Assembly (NCBI GenBank): GCA_900543615.1
Contig: UQSC01000102.1
Span: forward strand, 1 to 6,455
DNA: 6,455 nucleotides
Reading direction: 5' to 3'
From: an uncultured Collinsella sp.
Lineage (GTDB): Bacteria; Actinomycetota; Coriobacteriia; Coriobacteriales; Coriobacteriaceae
This document shows positions 1-6,455 of the stretch, in pieces; within the stretch, counting starts at the first letter, position 1, and every line of letters begins with the position of its first letter. The translations under genes and the position numbers were made by a program. The notes below the pieces were generated by a model that was not told where the DNA came from, did not search any database, and saw nothing but the letters and a program-made list of their open reading frames with translations.

Positions 1-3
1 ACA

Positions 4-26
4 GGAGGCCACTTAATGTGGCCTCC
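4..26. repeat. Inverted repeat at the left window edge, possible truncated terminator
   Basis: A perfect 9-bp inverted repeat (GGAGGCCAC / GTGGCCTCC) encloses a 5-nt loop, TTAAT. Read on the minus strand it would form a strong hairpin about 110 nt beyond the pnp stop, but only TGT follows before the window ends, so a U-tract cannot be seen. On the plus strand the following bases are not T-rich. It could be a second, backup terminator for pnp, the terminator of a convergent gene to the left, or an unrelated repeat. Confidence 0.5.
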
Positions 27-83
27 GTCGTGAGCAGGACTGTAGAGCAGGAAACTTTACCCGCGGACCCCGCCGGGAATAGC

Positions 84-114
84 AAAAGGGCGACCCCTGT
101 CCGGAGTCGCCCTT
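84..114 (-). terminator. Intrinsic terminator downstream of pnp
   Basis: On the minus strand a 12-bp stem (AAGGGCGACTCC paired with GGGGTCGCCCTT, one G-U pair) closes a 5-nt GGACA loop. It ends in a short run of four T. It begins 23 nt after the pnp stop codon. The stem is strong but the U-run is short, so termination may be only partly efficient. It marks the likely end of the rpsO-pnp transcript. Confidence 0.8.
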
Positions 115-137
115 GCGATGCTGCTTATATGCGGCTG

Positions 138-2384
<2,247 letters not shown>

Positions 2385-2397
2385 TGCTCTCCTTTAC

Positions 2398-2420
2398 CCC
2401 ACAGGCCCCTTGCCTGCGGG
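2398..2420 (-). promoter_or_regulatory. Hairpin in the pnp leader, just before the ribosome binding site
   Basis: On the minus strand CCCGCAGGC pairs with GCCTGTGGG (9 bp, one G-U) around an AAGGG loop. The stem ends 4 nt before the AGGAG ribosome binding site of pnp (2389-2393). In E. coli, pnp mRNA is autoregulated: RNase III cuts a leader hairpin and PNPase then degrades the leader. A similar role here is inference from position and shape only. Confidence 0.5.
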
Positions 2421-2460
2421 CTTCTCATGTGACGCGGGCCCCCTGCCCCCGCCACGCTTC

Positions 2461-2482
2461 AGAGCGTGATTATTCACGCCCT
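2461..2482 (-). other. RNA hairpin in the rpsO-pnp spacer
   Basis: On the minus strand AGGGCGTGA pairs with TCACGCTCT (9 bp, one G-U) around an ATAA loop. It lies directly downstream of the terminator-like stem at 2491-2519 and has no U-run of its own (GAAGCG follows). It is probably a processing or stabilising stem, perhaps an RNase III site in read-through rpsO-pnp RNA. The function is not known from the sequence. Confidence 0.5.
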
Positions 2483-2487
2483 TACAC

Positions 2488-2519
2488 AAAAAGAGCGCCC
2501 CGCTGCGCAGGACGCTCTT
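2488..2519 (-). terminator. Intrinsic terminator or attenuator after rpsO
   Basis: On the minus strand AAGAGCGTCCTGC pairs with GCGGGGCGCTCTT (13 bp with two G-U pairs, 3-nt GCA loop), followed at once by more T and then GTGT, giving a run of five T at 2488-2492. It starts 15 nt after the rpsO stop. This is a canonical Rho-independent terminator. Because pnp follows on the same strand with no obvious promoter in the 100 nt between them, it probably works as a partial terminator that lowers pnp expression relative to rpsO. Confidence 0.85.
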
Positions 2520-2534
2520 AGCATGTACAAATCC

Positions 2535-2813
2535 TTACTGGATGTTGTCGCGGATGCCCAGAGCCTTGATGAGCTCACGGTACTCGACGATGTCGTTCTT
2601 CTTGATGTAGGAGAGAAGACGACGACGGCGGCCAACGAGCATGAGCAGGCCACGACGAGTGTGGAAGTCCTTCTGGTGGGACTTCATGTGCTCGGTCAGC
2701 TCCTTGATGCGCTCGGACAGGATGGCGACCTGAACCTTGGGGTTACCGGTATCGACCGGGGAGTTACCGAACTGGGCGGTCAGCTCCGCCTTGCGCTCTT
2801 TGGAAACAGTCAT
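2535..2813 (-). CDS. rpsO: 30S ribosomal protein S15
   Basis: S15 binds the three-way junction of 16S rRNA helices 20-22 early in 30S assembly. The 92-residue product matches the usual length of about 89 and keeps the family signatures: DTGNPKVQVAIL (21-32), H42 and D49 at the positions of the E. coli rRNA-contacting histidine and aspartate, HTRRGLL (51-57) and GRRRRLLSYI (61-70). The same frame is open upstream to a TTG at 2909, but the ATG at 2813 is chosen because AAAGGTG lies 5 nt before it (2819-2825) and family similarity begins there. The gene sits 138 nt after recO, behind a structured leader, and 150 nt before pnp. Leader control by S15 itself is likely, since S15 autoregulation is widespread. 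Confidence 0.98.
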   Translation of the reverse strand: MTVSKERKAELTAQFGNSPVDTGNPKVQVAILSERIKELTEHMKSHQKDFHTRRGLLMLVGRRRRLLSYIKKNDIVEYRELIKALGIRDNIQ

Positions 2814-2919
2814 TGTTTCACCTTTCGTTTCGCGTCGCCCGCGGGCGACTCTATTCGCCTCGGACTGGGAAGCCGCCGGTGGAGCGAACAACCAAGGTCG
2901 AGGTACCAACAGGTCGGTA
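2814..2919 (-). promoter_or_regulatory. Structured rpsO leader, candidate S15 autoregulatory element
   Basis: In the 138 nt before rpsO the minus strand can form three consecutive stems. They are TACCGA-CCTG-TTGGTA (2904-2919, 6 bp), TGTTCGC paired with GCGAATA (2884-2890 with 2852-2858, 7 bp, enclosing a C/G-rich loop), and the perfect palindrome GTCGCCCGCGGGCGAC (2834-2849), which ends 8 nt before AAAGGTG. S15 leaders that mimic its 16S binding site are known in several bacterial groups with unrelated folds. I see the stems directly; assigning them to S15 control is inference, and I could not match a specific published leader class. Confidence 0.45.
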
Positions 2920-2927
2920 TGTTACCA
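2919..2927 (-). promoter_or_regulatory. Possible extended -10 promoter element for rpsO
   Basis: On the minus strand TGG directly precedes TAACAT, fitting an extended -10 (TGn plus a TAnnnT hexamer). No convincing -35 hexamer is seen 16-18 nt upstream. Transcription from it would start near 2912 and produce the leader described above. No terminator is visible after recO, so rpsO may also receive read-through from the upstream operon. Confidence 0.3.
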
Positions 2928-2951
2928 CAAGCGGCGTACACCTGCGCATCA

Positions 2952-3701
2952 TCACCGACCCAACATGAATTCCATCGCACGGAGCCGCTGATCGGCGTGC
3001 GTCGCAGCCCAAACATGCGAAAGCCCAAGCAAAAACGCGGCCGTATGCGGATCGATCTGCTCGGCCATAAGGGCATCGAACGTCATGGACATCAGGGCGC
3101 GCAGCCATGCGACCTCGCCAACCGATACCAACTCGGCGCCAGGCACGCTCGAGGCGCACGACCCGCACAGAAGCCCGCCGGCTTGGGCCGAGAAATGCGA
3201 GAGCATAGGATCGCCGCACGAGACGCAAGCCGAAAAATCGGGTCGGTAACCAACGTGCGACAGCAGTTTAAAGACAAAAGCCGCCACGAGCAGGTCCATA
3301 TGTGCCGAGTCGAGCCCGCTGCCGATAAGCGTGAGCGCCCGCTGCGTGATGGCAAAGGTAAATGGATCCTCGGCATCCTCGAACGAGCACACACGCGCAA
3401 CCTCGGCAATCGCGCTGGCGGCACAGGTCGTCTCGTAGTCAGGAGCGGCACCGAGCGGCGCCTCCATAAGCTCCGCCTGAGAAACCACGTCGAGCGAGCG
3501 ACCATGCGCCAACAGCATATCAACGGTGCAGAAGAGCTCGCAGCGGGCCGCAAGGCGACCGCCAGGCTTACGTGCTCCCTTGGCCACGGCACGCACCTGC
3601 CGCCCCCGTTCGTCGAGCATCGTCAAAATCAGGTCGGTTTCCTTGAGCTTGGTCTTGTCGAGGACGAGCACCTTTGTGCGATATGTGCGAGAGCCTGCCA
3701 T
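2952..3701 (-). CDS. recO: DNA repair protein RecO
   Basis: RecO acts in the RecFOR pathway: it binds ssDNA and SSB, helps load RecA at gaps and anneals strands. The 249-residue product is normal length. It has an N-terminal OB-fold region (YRTKVLVLDKTKLKETDLIL, about 7-26, then RAVAKGARKPGGRL at 37-50), a helical C-terminal domain, and a CxxC...CxxC zinc-binding set at C159, C162, C179 and C182. It is the last gene of the tight phoH-recO cluster, 12 nt after era. The stop is a tandem TGA TGA. The ATG has no recognisable Shine-Dalgarno sequence. It is still chosen because similarity starts within its first ten residues and only four codons separate it from the in-frame era stop, so expression probably relies on coupling to era translation. 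Confidence 0.96.
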   Translation of the reverse strand: MAGSRTYRTKVLVLDKTKLKETDLILTMLDERGRQVRAVAKGARKPGGRLAARCELFCTVDMLLAHGRSLDVVSQAELMEAPLGAAPDYETTCAASAIAEVARVCSFEDAEDPFTFAITQRALTLIGSGLDSAHMDLLVAAFVFKLLSHVGYRPDFSACVSCGDPMLSHFSAQAGGLLCGSCASSVPGAELVSVGEVAWLRALMSMTFDALMAEQIDPHTAAFLLGLSHVWAATHADQRLRAMEFMLGR

Positions 3702-3702
3702 G

Positions 3703-3728
3703 AACGCCGAGGCTTAATCTTCGGCATT
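3703..3728 (-). promoter_or_regulatory. Stem-loop spanning the era stop and abutting the recO start
   Basis: On the minus strand AATGCCGA pairs with TCGGCGTT (8 bp, one G-U) around the 10-nt loop AGATTAAGCC. The loop contains the era stop codon TAA, and the stem ends one base before the recO ATG. Ribosomes finishing era would have to melt this stem, which is an arrangement suited to translational coupling. The structure is visible; its role is inference. Confidence 0.4.
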
Positions 3729-4781
3729 GTAGCCAAAGCGGCGGATCTGTGCCTCGTCATCGCGCCAGCCGGCCTTGACCTTCACGTCGAGCTCCAAAAA
3801 GACCTGAGTGCCAAAGATGCGCTCAAGATCGCGACGGGCGTCGATACCGATATGCTTGATCATCTCGCCGCCCTTGCCGATGATGATGCCCTTCTGCCCC
3901 TCGCGCTCGACGTAAATCGTGGCGTGCACGCGCAGGACCTTCTTAGTCTGCTCGAGCGCGTCACAGATGACGCCCACGGAGTGAGGGATCTCGTCGCGGG
4001 TGCGACGCAGGACCTTCTCGCGTACAAACTCGGCCACGAGGGTCTCGTCGGACGCGTCGGTGCCCATGTCCTCGGGGAACCAACGCGGGCCCTCGGGCAA
4101 GAAGCGAGCGACGGTCTCGATAAACGCATCGACGTTGAAGTTCTTGACTGACGACGTCACGATCTCGTCGTCGTATTCCATAAACTCGTGAGCGGCCTTG
4201 AGCTGCTCTATAACCTGGGCGGGATCGGCCTCATCGGCCTTGGTGAGCACCAGGACCTTCTTGCAACGGGCGCATCTGACGCGCTCGGCAACCCAAGCGT
4301 CTCCCCTGCCGATCGGCTTGGTGGCATCAATCAAAAACGCGACGACATCGACATCGTTCAGCTCGAACAACGCGCTCTTGTTGAGCTCGGATCCCAGACC
4401 GTCCTTGGGCTTATGAATACCCGGGGTATCGACAAAGACTAGCTGGTAGCCGGGACGGTTGACGACGGCGCGCATGCGGCGACGGGTCGTCTGAGCCACC
4501 GGCGAGGTGATGGCGACCTTTTTGCCATAGCAGGCATTAAGCAGCGTGGACTTGCCGGCGTTGGGGCGTCCGACCAGGGCCACAAAGCCGCTGCGAAAAC
4601 CAGGCTCAAAGTCGCCAAAGCCCGCGAGGTTGTCGTCCTCGTCGCACAGGGCGTCGAGCTCCTCATCGCTCATGCCCTCAAACGGGTCGAACTCCTCGAC
4701 ATCCTCGAGCCCCTCGGTATCCACCGCGTCCAAAGTCTCGTCGTCCAGGATCTCATCGGTAGGCTGCATATTGTCGGACAT
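3714..4781 (-). CDS. era: GTPase Era with an acidic N-terminal extension
   Basis: Era is an essential GTPase that binds the 3' end of 16S rRNA and checks 30S maturation. At 355 residues it is about 55 longer than usual. The excess is an N-terminal stretch (1-60) with 25 Asp/Glu and no Lys, Arg or His. The GTPase domain follows: G1 GRPNAGKS (71-78), G2 region SPVAQTTR (93-100), G3 DTPG (118-121), G4 TKAD (180-183, Thr in place of the common Asn) and G5 near SSVKNFN (210-216). A KH domain carries GIIIGKGGEMIK with GKGG at 302-305, and the product ends in the typical RRFGYNAED region. The ATG is supported by AAAGGGA (4787-4793) 5 nt upstream. The internal Met37 has its GAGGG only 1 nt away and is unlikely. 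It sits between dgkA and recO, with 12 nt on each side. Confidence 0.97.
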   Translation of the reverse strand: MSDNMQPTDEILDDETLDAVDTEGLEDVEEFDPFEGMSDEELDALCDEDDNLAGFGDFEPGFRSGFVALVGRPNAGKSTLLNACYGKKVAITSPVAQTTRRRMRAVVNRPGYQLVFVDTPGIHKPKDGLGSELNKSALFELNDVDVVAFLIDATKPIGRGDAWVAERVRCARCKKVLVLTKADEADPAQVIEQLKAAHEFMEYDDEIVTSSVKNFNVDAFIETVARFLPEGPRWFPEDMGTDASDETLVAEFVREKVLRRTRDEIPHSVGVICDALEQTKKVLRVHATIYVEREGQKGIIIGKGGEMIKHIGIDARRDLERIFGTQVFLELDVKVKAGWRDDEAQIRRFGYNAED

Positions 4782-4793
4782 GGGAATCCCTTT

Positions 4794-5171
4794 CTAAATA
4801 AAGTCGAGCGCGTGGGCAAAGACAAGCAAGCCCACGATCGCAGCGGTAATGGAAAGAACGTATACAGAGGCAGCGGCGATATCCTTCGCGCGCTTGGCCA
4901 GCGGATGCAGCTCCTGGGTCGCCAGGTCGACAATCGCCTCCATGGCGGTATTGCACAACTCGCCGTGAATCACCAGGCCGCAGCAGATGATGACCGTAGC
5001 CCACTCGGCAATATCGAGCCCCACGATGCAGCCGGCAATGACGGTGCACACGCCCGCCGCGAGCATGACCTTGATATTGCGCTCGGTCTTGACGGCAGTG
5101 ACGAAGCCCTCCATCGCGTATGAGAACGACTTTAAAAAGGACGGATGGTCCTTGTTCGATCCGGGAATCAT
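4794..5171 (-). CDS. dgkA: DgkA-family diacylglycerol kinase, probably undecaprenol kinase
   Basis: This is a small integral-membrane lipid kinase of the DgkA family, at 125 residues the usual size. Family motifs are clear: TERN (29-32), ELCNTAMEAIVDL (71-83) and HPLAKRAKDIAAASV (89-103). E30, E71, N74, E78 and D97 correspond to the E. coli catalytic and ATP/Mg sites (E28, E69, N72, E76, D95). Three hydrophobic spans (about 35-53, 56-70 and 101-120) fit the three-helix fold. In Gram-positive bacteria the family member in this position usually phosphorylates undecaprenol, recycling the cell-wall lipid carrier, so that is the likelier substrate, though sequence alone does not settle it. An AGGAG (5178-5182) overlapping the ybeY stop lies 6 nt before the ATG. 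The stop is TAG. Confidence 0.94.
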   Translation of the reverse strand: MIPGSNKDHPSFLKSFSYAMEGFVTAVKTERNIKVMLAAGVCTVIAGCIVGLDIAEWATVIICCGLVIHGELCNTAMEAIVDLATQELHPLAKRAKDIAAASVYVLSITAAIVGLLVFAHALDFI

Positions 5172-5177
5172 AGACGG

Positions 5178-5182
5178 CTCCT
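5178..5182 (-). promoter_or_regulatory. Ribosome binding site of dgkA, overlapping the ybeY stop codon
   Basis: AGGAG on the minus strand shares its first two bases with the TAG stop of ybeY and stands 6 nt from the dgkA ATG. The shared bases imply that termination of ybeY and initiation of dgkA occur at nearly the same place, favouring coupling. Confidence 0.75.
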
Positions 5183-5690
5183 AGTCGTGGGCATGATTGG
5201 TTATGGGGCCGACGTGGACGAGTTTGGGGTCCTCGCCGCGCTCAAGCGCCAGGTCGCGCAGAATGGCATCCTCGCGTGCCTCCATGACCTCGGCCTCATC
5301 GTCCTCGATGTGGTCGTAACCCAGCAAATGCAGCATTCCGTGCACGAGCATCAGTCGGCACTCATCGGCGGGGCTGTTGCCAAAGCCGGGGGCCTGACGG
5401 GCAATAACCTGCGGGGCCAGGATAATATCGCCGAGCTCGATCGTCTCGTCGGCGGGAATGTCCTCGTCAAAGGCCGAGTCGCATTCAAACGAGAGGACAT
5501 CGGTGGTGCGGTCGATACCGCGCCACTCGTGGTTGAGCTCGTGCATCTCGTCCTCATCGACATACGAAAGGGAAATCTCGACCTCACGCTCAACACCCTC
5601 GGCGGCAAGCACAACTTCACAGATGTGCTCCACCTCCTGTGCATCGAGCAGCGTATCGAGCTCGGCATCGTTGCTGATCAATACACTCAA
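5181..5690 (-). CDS. ybeY: Endoribonuclease YbeY (rRNA maturation factor)
   Basis: YbeY is a zinc-dependent single-strand RNA endonuclease needed for 16S rRNA 3'-end maturation and 70S quality control. In E. coli it is linked to Era and S11. The 169-residue product has the diagnostic HGMLHLLGYDH motif with zinc ligands H117, H121 and H127. It also has the family blocks WRGIDRTTDVLSFE (56-69) and ELGDIILAP (85-93). A short polar C-terminal tail (about 150-169) follows the conserved core. The start codon is TTG: no ATG or GTG lies nearby in frame, and a strong AAAGGAG (5696-5702) sits 5 nt upstream. The TTG overlaps the phoH TGA stop as TTGA, so the two genes are translationally coupled. The stop is TAG, 9 nt before dgkA. 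Confidence 0.96.
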   Translation of the reverse strand: MSVLISNDAELDTLLDAQEVEHICEVVLAAEGVEREVEISLSYVDEDEMHELNHEWRGIDRTTDVLSFECDSAFDEDIPADETIELGDIILAPQVIARQAPGFGNSPADECRLMLVHGMLHLLGYDHIEDDEAEVMEAREDAILRDLALERGEDPKLVHVGPITNHAHD

Positions 5691-6442
5691 CGGGACTCCT
5701 TTCGATCGTGCGCGCGCTGCTCGCGCGCATCGTCGTATGCATCATAGGCCTCAACGATACGGCCCACCAGGGCATGGCGCACCACATCGGCGCGCTCCAG
5801 GTGAGAAAACGCCACGTCGTCGACGCGACCCAAAATCTGCTCGACATCGGCAAGACCGCCGCGACGACCCACCAGGTCGCGCTGGCTCAGGTCGCCGGTA
5901 ATCACGAACTTGGAATTAAAGCCCAGACGCGTCAGGAACATCTTCATCTGCTCGGGCGTCGTGTTTTGTGCCTCATCGAGCACCACAAAGGCATCGCTCA
6001 GCGTTCGACCGCGCATGTAGGCGAGCGGTGCGATCTCGATCACGCCACGCTCCATAAGCTCATCGGTGCGTTCGCGATCCATCATGTCAAAGAGGGCATC
6101 GTAGAGCGGTCGCATATACGGGTCGATCTTTTCCTCGAGAGTGCCGGGCAAAAAGCCCAGGTTCTCCCCCGCCTCGACAACCGGGCGCGTCAGGATCAGG
6201 CGGCCTACCTCATGGCGCTTGAGCGCGGCGACGGCGAGCGCCATGGCCAGATAGGTTTTACCGGTACCGGCGGGACCGAGGCCAAACGTGATGGTAGAAG
6301 AGCGGATCGCATCGACATAGCGCTTTTGGCCGAGCGTCTTGGGGCGGATAACGCGACCGCGATACGATAGCAGCACGTCATCGCGCAACGACGAGGCATC
6401 ATGCTCGCCGTCGCGCAGAACGGCCAGACAGCGCGAGACATC
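5687..6442 (-). CDS. phoH: PhoH family ATPase, 5' end missing at the window edge
   Basis: This is a PhoH-like cytoplasmic P-loop ATPase related to the helicase superfamily 1 core. Its place beside ybeY suggests an RNA-linked role, but its exact substrate is not established. About 251 C-terminal residues are visible, whereas full proteins are usually about 320, so the N-terminal part and start codon lie outside. The PhoH block VIRPKTLGQKRYVDAI leads into the Walker A motif GPAGTGKT (encoded at 6254-6277). Walker B VVLDEAQN is at 5963-5986, and ITGDLSQRDL follows. The frame stays open past a TTG at 6388, which is internal because conserved sequence continues upstream of it. The frame also runs through 6443-6454, but those bases look like adapter, so I end the genomic part at 6442. 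The TGA stop overlaps the ybeY TTG start. Confidence 0.95.
   Translation of the reverse strand, partial: DVSRCLAVLRDGEHDASSLRDDVLLSYRGRVIRPKTLGQKRYVDAIRSSTITFGLGPAGTGKTYLAMALAVAALKRHEVGRLILTRPVVEAGENLGFLPGTLEEKIDPYMRPLYDALFDMMDRERTDELMERGVIEIAPLAYMRGRTLSDAFVVLDEAQNTTPEQMKMFLTRLGFNSKFVITGDLSQRDLVGRRGGLADVEQILGRVDDVAFSHLERADVVRHALVGRIVEAYDAYDDAREQRAHDRKESR
5696..5702 (-). promoter_or_regulatory. Ribosome binding site that fixes the TTG start of ybeY
   Basis: AAAGGAG on the minus strand lies inside the last codons of phoH, 5 nt before the TTG at 5690. Its strength and spacing are the main reason to accept a TTG start. Confidence 0.8.
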
Positions 6443-6455
6443 CTGTCTCTTATAC
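6443..6455. other. Residual Tn5/Nextera mosaic-end adapter sequence
   Basis: The last 13 bases, CTGTCTCTTATAC, are identical to the first 13 bases of the 19-bp Tn5 mosaic end used in Nextera tagmentation libraries, which begins CTGTCTCTTATACACATCT. The match runs exactly to the window end, as expected for incompletely trimmed read-through at a contig edge. It should not be treated as genomic sequence. Confidence 0.88.

Noticed and set aside
60..77. A GC-rich, partly self-complementary stretch (CCCGCGG...CCGCCGGG)
   Set aside because: Pairing needs a mismatch or bulge and no T-run follows on either strand, so it is too weak to call.
2488..2534. A plus-strand small RNA in the rpsO-pnp spacer, by analogy with enterobacterial SraG
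   Set aside because: No plus-strand promoter is evident, and the stem at 2491-2519 has no T-run on its plus-strand side.
2535..2909. A longer, 124-residue version of S15 starting at a TTG
   Set aside because: The extra 32 residues correspond to the structured leader. The family length is about 89 residues, and the ribosome binding site stands in front of the ATG at 2813.
2466..4151. A 561-codon plus-strand open frame across rpsO, recO and part of era
   Set aside because: It runs antisense through three well-identified genes and their spacers, with no recognisable motif, so it is a GC-bias shadow.
5687..6388. phoH starting at the TTG at 6388
   Set aside because: The frame remains open upstream, and the residues there (ending EHDASSLRDD) continue a typical PhoH N-terminal region, so the gene is cut by the window edge.

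Overview
The window carries one strand of conserved housekeeping genes, all read right to left (minus strand): phoH (5' end missing), ybeY, dgkA, era, recO, then rpsO and pnp. The high G+C coding style and the Gram-positive gene order phoH-ybeY-dgkA-era-recO suggest a high-GC Gram-positive. A DgkA-type lipid kinase in this cluster and an Era with a long acidic N-terminus lead me to favour Coriobacteriia, probably a Collinsella-like gut actinobacterium. This placement is by inspection only.

Layout in the direction of transcription. 6443-6455 matches the Tn5/Nextera mosaic end and is probably residual sequencing adapter at a contig edge. 6442-2952 holds phoH, ybeY, dgkA, era and recO, packed with a 4-nt overlap and gaps of 9, 12 and 12 nt, so almost certainly one operon whose promoter lies outside the window. 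2951-2814 is a structured leader with a possible promoter before rpsO. 2813-2535 is rpsO (ribosomal protein S15). 2534-2385 holds a strong intrinsic terminator or attenuator and two further hairpins before pnp. 2384-138 is pnp (polynucleotide phosphorylase), followed by its own terminator at 84-114. An inverted repeat sits at the left edge (4-26). No RNA gene, transposable element, CRISPR array or gene on the plus strand is supported.

The genes share an RNA and ribosome theme. YbeY and Era act in maturation of the 3' end of 16S rRNA and the small subunit, S15 is a primary 16S-binding protein, PNPase degrades and processes RNA, and PhoH is an ATPase often found beside YbeY. DgkA (lipid or undecaprenol phosphorylation) and RecO (recombinational repair) are the usual non-RNA members of this cluster.

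I found no previously undescribed system. The points worth a second look are the acidic Era extension, the recO start with no ribosome binding site inside a stem-loop context, six consecutive genes sharing one reading frame, the likely S15-responsive rpsO leader, the hairpin array between rpsO and pnp, the arginine-rich PNPase tail, and the adapter remnant.
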